A DNA stretch of 46,684 nucleotides, taken from the NCBI GenBank assembly GCA_003339415.1, contig PDHQ01000271.1:1-46684 (forward strand), given 5' to 3'. This DNA is from Ophiocordyceps camponoti-saundersi (nom. inval.). Taxonomy: Eukaryota > Ascomycota > Sordariomycetes > Hypocreales > Ophiocordycipitaceae. A model generated the notes under the pieces. The model ran no database searches. It saw only the letters and a program-made list of their open reading frames with translations, and was not told where the DNA came from. Both the position numbers and the translations under genes were made by a program. Below are positions 33,312 through 46,684 of this stretch, piece by piece (position 1 is the first letter of the stretch; each line of letters opens with the position of its first letter).

Positions 33312-36072
33312 TAATTATAATAATATACTCCTTTTTAAAACTTATTTAATATTAGTATCTAATAGCTTATTTAATAGTTAGGCTAAATTAAAAATAAAGC
33401 TAGTTTATTAATAGTTTATATAAGTAAAATATTAGCTATATATTAAAAAAGGGAGGCACTTTAAGCTTATTAGATAAAGTATCTTCTTATTTTAAGGGTA
33501 TTTTTAATTATTTATATTTTAGCGGCGGGGCGGCCCCCTCCGAAGCTTTAAAGTTATTTATACTTCCTTTTAATAATAAACTAACTTAGGAATATATTAT
33601 ATATAATAATATTTTTAGCTATTATTATATTTATTAATTATAAGATAAACTATAAGCTAGGTTTAGTAAATCTAATTAGTAAAATCCCTTATTTAGTCTT
33701 AAGTTAAAAGATTAGATTAAATTATATAATATTATATATTAGGGTAATAATAGTTATAATCTCTTTATATTAGTTTAATAGTAAGTCTAATAATAATAAT
33801 ACTAAGTTTATTTTCCTTTTAATCCCCTATCCCCTATTCTATTATCTACTTATTTACGCTAGCGTTCCCCTTATACTAGTTATTTTTTATAATAAGCTCT
33901 CGCCTAATCTTAATACTTAATAGCGATAAAGTAAAGCTTAGATTATATAAGGTAATTAGTATTATAAAAAATATAATAAAATAATTATTTACTAACTTTA
34001 GTATAATAATTATTTTTATTTTTAAAATTAGTTATCTTATATTTATTATAAAGCTTAGGATAGCTATAAGTTTTAGCAATATATTTAAAATAGTAATAAT
34101 TATAATATTATTAAAAGCAAACTATATTTAAAAAAAGCTTTATATAAAAGATTTAAGTATTAATAGGTAGCTTATTATTAAAAAGTTTTTTAATATTAAC
34201 TAATAATTTAAAGCTAATAATAACTATTATCTTAATAAATCTAAGCTAAGGCTTAAGCGCTTATAAATAAGCTATAAGTATTTTATTAATTTATATTATC
34301 TTATTAAAAAAGTTATTATATTCCCTAATAATAAGATTTAAAGAAAGTCTCTTAGTAATAATATTATAAATCCTATTTATAATAATTATTTTATTACTAA
34401 AAATAAAAATAACCTAGCTAAAGTTTTAAGTAATAATAGCTATATCCTTATTAAAAGTAAGTTTAATATTTTTACTATTAAAGTAATATATAGCTAAGTA
34501 TAAGTTAAAGTAAATAGCGGTATTAATAGCTTTTATAATATCGCGCGCTATTTTATTTATACTATTATCTATTATATTTACTAAGTAAATAATAATTTTC
34601 TTTTTATAATATAAGAGAAGCTTTTTTTTAAATTATATAGTAAAGTAAAAGCTAATATAACTTAAGCTTATAGTTAATATTATCCTTATCTTTATTATCT
34701 CTAATTATAATAATTTTATAAAAATAATAATAATAATATTTTTAATATTTTTATATATAATATAATTAGTTTAAGTTTAAATTTAATTTAAGTTAAGTTC
34801 TTTCTAAGCTATTATTATAGCTTAAGCTATATAAAATATATTAACTAATATAATACTTAGTAATTTATAATATAGTTTTTTTTCTTTTTATTAGCTAAGA
34901 CTTATAATAATCTTTAATTATTTCTAGTATATAGTTTATAAAAGTTAGTATTTTTAAACTAATATATAGATAAATCTAGCCCGCGTTTAAAGTATATTAT
35001 AACTTTAGTTTCTTTATAAAAATCTTATCTTCCTTTACTATAATTATAACTACCCCTAACTATAACTCGGCTAAGTATAGCTTTATTTTAAATTTAATAG
35101 TAAATTTAATATTACTAATATTTTACCTTATTCTTTAAAATCGCGCCTTATACTAAACGTATTTTAAGTTTTTTTAAGAATATATTATTATTATATAGTA
35201 ATTATTACGCGTTTATATTAAAGTTAGCGTCTTTATTCTCTTTCTTCTTATAAAGTAATAATATAAAGTTAAACTAGCGAAATCTTTTTAGTAAAAGAAA
35301 CTAATATATAAATTATATTATAAATTAAAAGTTATTAACTATCTTAGTAAGGTCTTACTAGTTTTATATTAAACGCTAGTTAGTGTTAAAAAGGGGCCTA
35401 TTTTTATAAGTAAAAATATAATTAAGGAAGATATATAAGAATATTTTATAAATATTATATAAGTATTATTTTAATATTACTTTAAGTATCTTATAAGCTT
35501 AAAGGAATAAATTAAGTTAAATATATTTAATTTTAAGTTATATAAATACTATATTAATAAACTTAAGAAATCCCTTATATTATATAAAGCGAAGCTAGCT
35601 TTAAGCTATAATAGCTTATTTATAAAATAGCTATATAATTACCTATATTTCTTTAATATTCCCTCTTTAAAATACTAATAAAAAAGCTATTTATTATAAA
35701 GTTAAATATTAAACTTATATTACTTACGCCTTACCGCTAGCTTAGAGCTAAATTATATTATATAAAAGTTCTCTAAGTTCGAAAATACTTAATATTTTCT
35801 TTAATAAAGGCGTTCTTTATATTTATAATATACTTACTTAGCTGCCTTTTTTATTATAAGTTAAATAAGGTTTATTATTTTAATATATTATAAGCGGTAA
35901 TAAGTATATATTATTTAGTAAATAAGATAAAAGTTAAAAAGTAAGATAAAGGCCTTAGCTTTAATATAATAAATAAAGGTAGCTTTATAAGCCCTAGTAA
36001 TAACTTAAAGAAACTTAAATTACTTAATAGCTAAAGCTTTTATAATAAAGCTATATAGCTTTCCCCCTAACT
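33312..36072. other. Unassigned relic sequence, left part
   Basis: 2.8 kb between Gypsy-2 and the third LTR element. It is strongly AT-rich, with one GC-rich patch at about 33520-33545. Plus-strand frames near 33600-33900 and 35500-36050 can be read with stops as Gln, but I could not match any transposase, polymerase or host family. It should continue at 42380, since the third LTR element inserted between, and to the left at 22608-22784. Confidence 0.4.
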
Positions 36073-36077
36073 ATATT
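36073..36077. repeat. TSD of the 410-bp-LTR element (ATATT; right at 42375-42379)
   Basis: ATATT abuts both LTR edges. The word is AT-only, but the LTR edges were defined independently by the alignment of the two 410-bp repeats. Confidence 0.8.
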
Positions 36078-36487
36078 TATTAGTTAGCCTTCGTAGTGCG
36101 TATATAGGAGTTAATAGCGATTACTAGTACTAAAAGTATAATTCTTTTAGTTTATAATATTCATTTATATCTTCTCTAAAATAAAGGGAATTCTACGTCT
36201 ACTTATATATAAAATATCCTTATATATACTCTCTTCTTCTATACTCGATATTAAATCGAGTATAATCTAATCTCTTCCCGAAACTAATCTAATATTAACT
36301 AGGAGTCTATTAAAGCTCCTATCTAAAATATTATAATAAAAATATAATCGAAACTTACCTTACTTCTTATTACCTAAGTCTTTTTAATATATCTTATATA
36401 ATATACCCCTTTTCCCCTTATCTTAAGTATATATAGATTTTATTCTATACTTATATAAATTTTAGTTATTTTTATATAAGTCTAATA
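36078..36487. repeat. Left LTR of third element (410 bp)
   Basis: Alignable with 41965-42374 without length change. It includes the inverted-repeat word CTCGATATTAAATCGAG near 36243, and CCCCTTTTCCCC near 36406. Confidence 0.92.
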
Positions 36488-38900
36488 CTAGTAACTTTTT
36501 CTTTTTCGGGAAAGGGCGATTTTTTAGCTTATACTAAGTTTAGACGTTTCTCCTTTTAGGTTATAAAACCTTAAACTTAGATATTAAGGGTATTAATATT
36601 AATTAGGCGTTCTAGCGCCTTATTCGGATTATCCTTAGTTATAGCGTTTATAAGGTTATCTAAATTATTTATTTATCTAATTTCCTTAATTTCCTAGTTT
36701 TTATAAGACTTTCTTATTAATATAATATTAATTATTAACCTCTTTTCTTTTATAATTTTAAGCTTTATTAGATATTTATATAGTAAGTATAAGTTAGTAT
36801 AGATAATAATTTAAATTACGCTTAATCTAAGTTTAGACCGAATTCTTATTAATATTAAGCTAATAGAGATACTAATATTAAAGCTAGCCGATATCTTATA
36901 TATTTTAAATACTAATACGAACTATATTACTTTTTTATATTTTATTAAGCTTTAGTAAATAATATTCCTAGAAAGCGTAAACTTATCTTTACCGCTAATT
37001 TCTTATCTAAGTATAATAATATATTTAATTTATAAAGATAAGTTAAAGTTATTCGTTAAAAAACTATTAATAAAAATATAAAGCTTTATATTATTTAGTA
37101 ATATAAGGATATATTATAATCTTTAGTTTTAATACTTTTACTATTATCGTAGCTTTTTATTAAGCTTCTTATAATCTTTTTTATCTAAAAATTACTTTTA
37201 AGTAATAACGGAAAGATTATAAGTAGCTTCGAGTTAATAGATAAAGGTAATATAAGTACCTTAAATATATTATTTAAAATATTACTAAGTATAATCTAAG
37301 GTAAAGTAGTTAATAGGTTAAATTTTAGCTACTTAGCTCTTTTATCGAAAAGAGATTAAACTTAAAGCGAGGTTAATCTAAAATTTATTAAAGTTCGTAA
37401 TATCCCTAGCTTAAAAGATAGTTTTAAGTTTAGTATAAAACTAAGTAGCGGTTATTTACTTATCTTTTAATTATCTAAAAGCTTTTATATTAAATATAAA
37501 AGTATTATCGGTTTATAAACTAATAAGCTTAAAACGCGCTTAATTACTATACTTAATAAGAAAGTAAGTATCGAAAATTAATATTTATATCCGTAGCTAT
37601 TAAAAATAATAATCTTAGTAAGTTTAAAATTAATAGATATTAGCCTCCGTAATACTATATAGTAGCTTAATAACGCGGATTATAATATTTAAAAAATACT
37701 AGTTTTTTATCTTAGGGGAAAGCGTAGCGATAATAATCTTTTTAAAGTTAGATTATAATTATAAGTACGCTTAAGTAATATTATATAAAGCTAATTTAAA
37801 GCCTAATAGAAAGGTAGTTAAGGTAAAAGTAAGAATAAGTTACTAGCTAACTTATTATATTATTAGGAATTAGGTAAGAATAATATCCTTACCCTTATTA
37901 CTATAACTTATAATAATAAGCTTAGATTTTTTATATAGGTAATTAATACTTATTCCTTTAATTTCCTAAATTATATAAGCTTTAAAAATATAAACGCTAT
38001 AATACTTAATAGTATTATATTTTTTAAAAGAAAAAATACCGCGGCTAATAAGGTTATTAATCTCCTAAATATTTAAAGCTTTAAAAAGTTAGCTAGCTAT
38101 TATAATCTTTCTTTTAGCTTAAAACTTAAGGGATAACGATATATTATCTTTTTCTTTTTATATTATAAAAGTATTATCCGTAAAGAGATTTTAAGGAATA
38201 TATATAGTAATTTTTAGATAAGGCGTTACTTAGGATAGCGCTAAAGTTAAGTTAATATTAGGAGGAGGTAAAGTTAGTATCGATTTAAAGCCTATATATA
38301 AAGGTATTAGAAAAGGGCGGATATATATAAACTAGAAAGAATAAGGTCTATATAGGAGATTAATAATAACGTTATAGCTATTAATAAAGAGAAAAGTATA
38401 TAGTTTTATTTATTTACTAAGTTCGCGCTAAATATAAACTTAGCTATTTAAAAATAGCTATAAAATATTAGAGATATTAAGGCTATTTTATATAAATAAA
38501 ATATTACGGACTATTTATTAAGTATAGTATTTCTAGAGTTTAGTTATAGCTTTCTAAATAGTAATAGCTTATTATAAGGTAAAAAAGGTTAAAGCTAAGT
38601 TAGGGTATATATATAAATAAGCTTTAAAAACTAAAAAAATTAAGATAAGTTTATTAAATTTTATTATATTATTAATTACTTTTATAACTATTTATAAGAT
38701 AAAATCCTAACTAATATCGGGTTAAAGTTTAGCTAAGATTACCTTATAAGCGCGTTAAAAAGAGGTATAATATCGTTTAACTTTCTTAACTAACTAATAT
38801 ACCTTAACGGGGACTTAAGTATATATAATACTTAAGGTAGCGGCCTTAAAATAGAACTCTTAAAAATCGAAGTTTTTTCTAATATTATAATAAATAATAT
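36488..38900. other. Internal region of third LTR element, left part
   Basis: This 2.4-kb stretch is AT-rich with many TAA/TAG codons in all frames. Plus-strand readings look locally protein-like but shift frame, and no motif of a retroelement protein was found. A GC-richer spot lies near 38225-38320. Confidence 0.4.
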
Positions 38901-38910
38901 TAGGGGGTTT

Positions 38911-41900
38911 AAGGTAAGTATTAATTTAAATTATACGAAAAGTATTCTAAATATCTTTCGCGGAGAGAGATAAGAGAAACTAAATAGCTTAGAAAGCTAT
39001 AGCTTAATTAATAGCGTATAAGATAGCTTATTAGTTAATATAGAGAATATCTACGATAACCTTAAAGTTAAAATCGTAGTTATCTTTTAGCTTAAATTTA
39101 AACTATTAAGGCGCGGGGCTATTTAATTAATATTAATAATAAACCTTAAAGATAGCTTTAATAGCTTAGATATCGGTATTATATCTAGCCTAAGTAAGTA
39201 ATTAGTATAAATAGGATACGCTAAGGTGCTTAAATTATTTATAAATTTAGTATATTTTCTACTTAGTAAGATATAATATTACTTTTTCTAAAAATAAAAA
39301 AAAAAACTAAGGATAACCTTATTTATATATAATAGAAATCTTAGTTATACTATAAATAAGGTAATTTAAAGTATTATAGAAAAATATCCTTAGTTAATTT
39401 ATATCTACTAAGTATAAGAGGAATAGGGTTTAAGTAAATAAAATATAAAATATAATCTTACTTATTAGGGTCGTAACTTAAATAAAGCTAAGGGAGGTAA
39501 TAGTTTAATTTTTACCGAATTTAATAAATACTTAGCTAGCGGTAAACTCGTTAAGGGATAGTAAAAGTATAAAAAGCTATAATACTTTAAACTAAAATCG
39601 ACTTAATATTAATATAAATATTATACTAATATCGATTAGAATATTTTAAAATATCGTTTAAAAATAGCGGTTTATTAAGGTAAAATAAGTAATAGGAGCT
39701 ATAATAAATATAAGCTTATAAGGGTTATCTCCTATTAGGAAGTATATATATATTAATTAGTATAATATTTTAGCTACTTAAGGTAATATTAATAGTAAGT
39801 TTTCTATTAATTCCGTAATTTAGGGTATATAAAATATTTAAGTTAATTATATAAATAATAAAATATAGTATAAAGTTTCGGTAAGTTTATAAGATAAGAG
39901 TGCTTATCTATTATCGCTATCCTCCTCTAATATTTTTTCTATCTTTTCGAAGTTTATAAAATAAGCGTTAAAATTAACTTTTATACTAGTAAAAATATAA
40001 TAAGCTAGAAACGAATATCTAAATACTTTATATTCCTTTTCTATATATTTAAAGGATTAATATCTAGTTTTATTATAAACGAAGTACTTACGGTTTTATA
40101 AAATATTAGCCCTTAGGTTACGAGTAAAATTACTTCCGCTATCGTTACGATATTAGTTTAAGGGCTAGTTAAAAGTTTTCTAATATTAGTAATTAAAATA
40201 GAAAATATTAAGGCTTAGAGTATTAGGAGGAGGTAATAGTAAGTAAAAGCTTTAAATATATTATAAGCTACTAAATTAATAAGTTAGGGCTATTTCTAGA
40301 AAAAAATAGAGGTTAGATATAAGCGTTTTTATATCTTTTACAGGTTTAAAAAGTATAAATTTTAATTAAGGAACGCCTTAGTAAGCGTTAATAAGGGTTA
40401 TTTATAAAAAGGCGTTACTAATATAATCGGAACTAAGAGTATACTAATAAAGATTTAATTTATTAAAAAGTTTCTATAAGACTTTATATAATTTACTCTT
40501 AAGGTATAAAGTCCGAACTATATAATAAGATATAAATATCTAATCTATATAATAATAAGAGTAGTTAATATTTATATTAAAATACTTCTATATTTAAAGA
40601 TATATATTATAGAAAGTAGAAAATTAGTTAATATAATCGAGATAATATTATCTTACTTAGCTTAAAAAAATATATAGAAAAGTCGTATAAAAATAAAATA
40701 AGTAAATTTCTAATATAAAATAGGTATTTATAAAAATATAAACTTTATTATCTAAAAAGTTATAAAGTTTGCTTAAATATATAATATTCTTATCTTAAAT
40801 TTTAGTAAATTAAGTAATTATTTCTAAATTAATATATATATTAGGAAATTTAATTAGAGGTAATATAGAGAAAGTAAAAGCGTCTAGTATAGGTTTATCT
40901 TAAAATTAAGGTATTTTCGATAAAAGTCTTTATCGATATCGATAAAGTTTTATATTAATATTTAAATAAGGACCTTAGCTATTAATATTAAGTTTAGCTA
41001 TATTTACTAATAGTTTTTTAATAGGTATATTTAGTAAAGACTATATTTTTTAAGCGGTAGCTTAAGAGTTTTAAAATAAGTATATTATCGGTTACTAAGT
41101 AAGTTAAACTAATAGGTTTTAAGATAATATATCTAATTATAATATCTAAAAATTAGGGATAATTTTAATTTAAATATTTTTAGTATCTAAGCTAGGCCTT
41201 AGTTAAGGTACTATTTACTATTATAAAATAAATATAATAGTAGTTTAAGTTTCCGTCTTAGTTTTTAATATTAATTTTATAAGGATTATAAGTTTTAATT
41301 TAAAAAAGGTTTTATTATATATTTAAGCTAGCTATATAAAAGGTTTATTTATATTTAGAAGTTTTTTAAGTTCCTTTAGGGCGGGTTTCTTAGATTTACT
41401 AATATAAATTCCTTATCTTATAAGAAAGCTTTAAGTAAAGTCTCTTATAAATACTTATCTTATTTCCTACGTTTTTATTTTCTAGCTATTAAATTATTAT
41501 TAGAAAAGGTTAAATAAAGCGAGATTAGAAAGTTACTTATTATTTTCGATAAATAAGATAAATCTCGCTATTACTAATTTAATTATCTTTATATTCTTAT
41601 AATCTCCTAGTATATTATTATCCTAGTAATCTAAGTTAAACTAATTCTAATATCGTTTCGGGATCTTAGTATATCTAAATACTTCCTAAGTTAGCTAGTT
41701 ATAATATTTAAGGAGTTCTATTTTATTTTCGGAAGGGGTGCTTATAATTATAAGTAAATTTTCGAACTAGCTTTAGATAAATATTATAAAATATTCAGGT
41801 TAGCTTTTTTAAGAGTTCTAAAGGGGGTCTTACGTAGCCTTTTATTAACTTTTTAATTAATTATAGCTTACCTTTATACGGTTACTTTCGTAAAAATCTA

Positions 41901-41946
41901 TTATTAAGGTCGATTATTTTATTTTTACTAATTTATAGTTAATTAA
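38911..41946 (+). pseudogene. Possible long relic frame in third LTR element
   Basis: A single plus-strand frame of about 1,010 codons can be followed from near 38911 to the right LTR with only TAA/TAG interruptions. The readable segments are rich in Lys, Leu, Ile, Phe and Tyr, for example near 40300-40390 (RYKRFYIFYRFKKYKF). The stop density is not clearly below that of neighbouring frames, so the evidence for coding is weak. No catalytic motif of a polymerase, integrase or helicase could be confirmed. The frame ends almost at the LTR, which is compatible with an LTR-element polyprotein. Confidence 0.25.
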
Positions 41947-41964
41947 ATTTTAACTATTAATTAA

Positions 41965-42374
41965 TATTAGTTAGCCTTTATAATACGTATATAAGAGTTA
42001 ATAATAATTATTAATATTAAAAGTATAATTCTTCTAGTTTATAATATTTATCTATATTTTCTCTAAAATAAAGGGAATTCTACGTTTACTTATATATAAA
42101 ATATCCTTACGTATACTCTTTTTTTCTATATTCGATATTAGATTAAGTATAATCTAATCTCTTCCCTAAACTAATCTAATATTAACTAGGAGTTTATTAA
42201 AGCTCCTATTTAGAATACTATAATAAAAATATAATCGAAACTTACCTTACTTCTTATTACCTAAGTCCCTCTAATACGTCCTATATAATATACCCCTTTT
42301 CCCCCTATCCTAAGTATATATAGATTTTATTCTATACCTGTATAGATTTTAGTTATTCTTATATAAGTCTAATA
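41965..42374. repeat. Right LTR of third element (410 bp)
   Basis: Matches 36078-36487 end to end. One CA/TG pair survives as CCTGTATAG near 42338, where the left copy reads CTTATAT. The TSD ATATT follows directly. Confidence 0.92.
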
Positions 42375-42379
42375 ATATT

Positions 42380-45009
42380 AGTAAGGTAAACTAAGTTATA
42401 TTAAATATAATAGCTAATTTAATAGCCTTAATATAGATTTCTCTTACTATTAATAAAGTATAGCTTTATATTAATATTAGAATCTTAGTAAAGGCTAGAG
42501 ATTAGCACTTAAGCTTAGCGGTAAGTTTTAAAAGGTAGGATTTTTAATATAGTTTATAATATAGCTAAACCCCTAAAAGTCGCGCCTTTTATATTAGCTA
42601 TACTATTATAGCTTTAAGCTAAAGCTTAATTATATTTACTATTTTTACTTTTATAAAATATATTAATTTACTTTTAGTTAGCTAAAAAGTTATTTTATAT
42701 TCTAAAGCTTATTATTTATAAATTCGCTATATATACTTAAGTTAGAATAATACCTAAGCTTTATTATATCCGATATTAAGGATATTAGTATTATTTATAA
42801 ATCTTATTATAAAGAGACTTAATATTAAGTTTAAGTATTATTATAATAAAAATATATATAAGAGGAAGAGAACTAGTAATATAAAGGACTTTTAAGAAAC
42901 TCTTTATTAAATTAAAAAGGCCTCGCTTAGTTTATAATTAAACTTAAGTTTTGAAATATAATTTATAAAGTATAATTAGATAAACGCTATAACTTATTTA
43001 GGGAAGCTTAGGTAGTTTATATTAATAATAAACTTATTATAAGAGATATAGTTAAAGGCTTTAATAAAGTCTAATAAGAGAAGCGAGGCGGTGCCGCCTT
43101 TATCTTAGATTATCTTAATTATTTTAATAAGTATAAGAACCGCTATATCGGTAAAGCGTTATAATTTATTATTTATTTAGCTATTAGGAAGGATCTAGGC
43201 CTCTTCTATTACTAATACGATTTTCCTAGCTATAATTATCTTTAAAACCTTCCTTATTATATTATATATCTTAAATTAAAATTATAATTTTTATAAAAAT
43301 TAAGTATTACGAATAGTTATTTATAATTATCTTAGCTTAGTAAAGTTTATTATTTTAAATTTTAGCTAAGATTATTATAAAGCTTATTATAAGTAATAAA
43401 GTTTATTATATAGCTTATAGCTTTTATAAATATTATTAAGCTAAGAGCTTTATAAGGTAATTTAAAAATAAAGTATATTATAAAAATAGTGTTAAGCTAT
43501 ATTTTTAAGGGATTTATAATATACTTATTTCCTTAAAGAGATTATAATAAAGCTTTTATTATTTTTATAAAGTTATTATTAAGTAAAAGCTAAAAGTTAG
43601 GCGGATTATAATAATTAAAAAAGGTAAGGTTTCTTAAGGAAGCTAAACTTAGCTTAGCTTTATTATTTTTAAAACTTTAAGTAGTTTTTTAATTATATAA
43701 AGTAAGTACCTTTATATAATATATAATAGCGAAGCTTATTTTTTTTATATAAGGTAACTATTTCTCCCGCTATTATATATAATAGCTATATAATATTTAT
43801 ATTAAGAAGGCTTTAAGTAATACTTAGTAATATATTTATAATAAAAATATATATAATATTATTTAAAGCGCGCGGAGTCTTTATAAAGCTTATAATAAAT
43901 TAACTTTATATTTATAATTATTTTATTTAAGTATAGCTTATTTATATTTTTTACGCTATCTAAGCTTATAATAAAATAAGTTTATAGTATATTTTTATTA
44001 ATAATATATTAAAGTTAAAGCGCCTTTACTTAAACTATATTAATTTTATTTATTTTCCTAATAATATTAAATAGCGTATTATAATTTTTATTAGCTATTA
44101 AAGTTTATATACTTTTTATAATAATAATATAAATCTAGTATATATATTTAACTTCCGCTTTAAAAATATAAATAATTTATTTATTTCTAAAAGTTAAGTT
44201 TTTATATTTTAAATTAAATATAATAATAAGGTTTTTATTAGGAAATTAATATATAATAATTATAATAAAATAGCTTATTATTTTATTAACTTTTTAAATT
44301 ACCTTTTAAAAAGTAAGCGCTAAAACTCTATTAACTACTAGTATATTTTTTACTAATATTAAGGCCTCTCTCTTTATTCTTATTAATATTAGATATATAA
44401 AGGGCGCTATAAGGGGGGCGGGGTTCGGGGCGGAGTTTATAATTACGCTAGCTTAAGTTAAAGCTTTAAAGGCAGAGTTTAGCCTTTTACTTATAGCTTT
44501 ATAAAAAGCCGCTTTAACTAATTTTTAAATAATAAAGATAATAATAATTTATAAGCTAGAGAGGTCCTTAAAAGCTTATTATTATTATTAAAGCTTAGTA
44601 AATATTATATTAAAGATATTTTATATAAAGTAAAAATCTTACTTAGAGATTATTTTAATAAGTATTTTATATATAGATTTTAAAATAAAGTTTATTAAAG
44701 TTTAATAAATGTTAATAAATAGATTATTAAAGTTAGTAGCTATATTATATTAACTTTTACCTATATATAAGTATTATTAGAATTAGTTAAGCCTCTAAGT
44801 GCCGCTATTAAGTATTATAAGTATTAGCGGCAGATCCGGATATAAACCGCCTTATAACTTTATATTTAGGGCTATTTCCTTAATAAAAGCAAACTCTATA
44901 AAGTAAAAAGTATAAAGTTTTTATAATATTATAGCGTTAAGTATAAATAGGACCTTATTTATTTAAAGTTATAAAAAAGTTAATAATTTTTAATATTTTA
45001 GCTATTAAT
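42380..45009. other. Unassigned relic sequence, right part
   Basis: 2.6 kb continuing the sequence interrupted at 36072. A plus-strand frame near 43080-43260 reads FILDYLNYFNKYKNRYIGKA, with plausible amino-acid use, and other frames are readable to about 43650. A small GC-rich patch lies at 44405-44440. I could not assign the sequence to a transposon superfamily or host gene. It may be the coding part of an old DNA transposon. Confidence 0.35.
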
Positions 45010-45559
45010 ATTTAATTTATTTATTATTATTAGAGTTTATATTAGGGGCTAGAATAGCTTCTAAAACTATTATATATAAGGAGGGGGGAAAAACCGGGCA
45101 GGGCCCGGGGGAAAACCCCTTACCTATAAGGTAGAAGCCTAATAAGGCAGGGTCGGTAAGTAGGAAAAAGCGCTACTACAGTCCTTACTTAGGCCCGTAA
45201 AGCTATAATAAAATAATAAACTAGAGTAAGGCTTAAGGAGGTGCCTTATAAGAATAAGTAAGTTATATAAGAGTATATATTAAGGTTAGCTAAAAGGCTA
45301 TAAATTAGTAAGCGGGTAAGGTAATATATACCTTATTACTAAGGTATAAATAAATAAAGGCTAAGTAGTATACGGCTTTCTTTCCTTTCCTTTCCCTTAT
45401 AAGCACGCTTATAACCGTAATTAATACCCCCGCTATAAATAACTTAATATACGCTATTATATAGCTTTTTACTAGCTTAATACTTAACTAATATTATTTT
45501 AATAAGGAAAGTAAAGGTTAGAGAAAAGAACTTAGTCCCTTATAATATATATATAGAAT
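45010..45559. promoter_or_regulatory. GC-richer leader with TATA-like box
   Basis: Begins beside a (TTA)n run and carries a block near 45050-45110 (AAAACTATTATATATAAGG, then G-rich, then GGGGGAAAACCCC). This block resembles those near 1470-1535 and 10755-10830. A TATAAATAAATAAAGG word at about 45343-45360 followed by a pyrimidine tract (45379-45399) looks like a fungal promoter or LTR leader ahead of the relic frame that starts near 45572. Several CA/TG survive (for example CTACAGTCC near 45177). No second copy is in the window, so an LTR cannot be shown. Confidence 0.35.
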
Positions 45560-45571
45560 ATATTATATAAA

Positions 45572-46684
<1,113 letters not shown>

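Larger units (their letters stand above)
36078..42374. mobile_element. Third LTR element, 6,297 bp, class undetermined
   Basis: Two direct 410-bp repeats bound an internal region of 5,477 bp and are flanked by ATATT. This is the structure of a full LTR retrotransposon. The LTRs begin TATTAGTTAGCC and end AGTCTAATA, so the ancestral ends were TGTTAG...TAACA. I found no convincing reverse transcriptase, integrase, gag knuckle or primer-binding site on either strand. Direction is therefore unknown. It may be a non-autonomous element with foreign internal sequence, or a pol too eroded to recognise. Confidence 0.8.

Noticed and set aside
41480..41900. Weak resemblance of one plus-strand frame to the N-terminal half of a RecQ-type (telomere-linked) helicase.
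   Set aside because: No Walker A or DExH motif could be found even after allowing for RIP changes, and the similarity was only in hydrophobic spacing.

Overview
This window looks like a heavily decayed, transposon-filled, AT-rich block from a filamentous ascomycete (Pezizomycotina). The main evidence is compositional. The dinucleotides CA and TG are almost absent over the whole 46.7 kb, while CG, CC and CT remain and TA is very abundant. That is the signature of repeat-induced point mutation (RIP) driven close to saturation on both strands. As a result there is almost no ATG, TGA, His, Gln, Trp, Met or Cys codon left. I see no intact gene, rRNA or tRNA. Every coding trace is a relic, readable only if TAA/TAG are taken as former Gln/Trp and Tyr as former Cys/His.

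Layout. 1-3603: minus-strand, non-autonomous copia-type LTR element (LARD-A), entered at its microsatellite and split by a GC-richer 1.56-kb insert (about 1405-2965). 3604-8512: minus-strand Ty1/copia relic (integrase about 3610-4939, gag about 6830-8000), interrupted by LINE copy 1 (4940-6811). 8513-10381: LINE copy 2. 10529-11642: LINE copy 3, itself carrying a 693-bp insert with a 16-bp duplication. 11922-22600: probable hAT transposon with a minus-strand transposase, holding LINE copy 4 (14024-14614) and the Ty3/gypsy element Gypsy-1 (15583-22504, plus strand). 22790-33306: Gypsy-2, same family on the minus strand, holding the complete copia-type element LARD-B (26092-29689). 33312-45009: unassigned relic sequence split by a 6.3-kb LTR element of undetermined class (36078-42374). 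45010-46684: GC-richer leader, a Lys/Ala-rich relic reading frame, and a terminal (AAT)n tract.

The boundaries rest on target-site duplications (TSDs) that can be read directly: 5 bp for Gypsy-1 (AGGAC), Gypsy-2 (AAAAG), LARD-B (CTTAC) and the third LTR element (ATATT), and 9-16 bp for the LINE-like insertions. They give an insertion order: the unassigned host, copia and hAT relics are oldest; LINEs, Gypsy-1, Gypsy-2 and the 410-bp-LTR element landed in them; LARD-B landed in Gypsy-2.

The most unusual content is a LINE-like (Tad1-like) family. Two complete copies of about 1.87 kb share both ends, have 15-bp TSDs, and carry only ORF1 (gag-like, CCHC knuckles) with no room for ORF2. Two further copies are truncated at the 3' end yet still flanked by duplications. 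The two gypsy elements lie tail to tail and form an inverted repeat with arms of about 6.9 kb and a spacer of about 285 bp.
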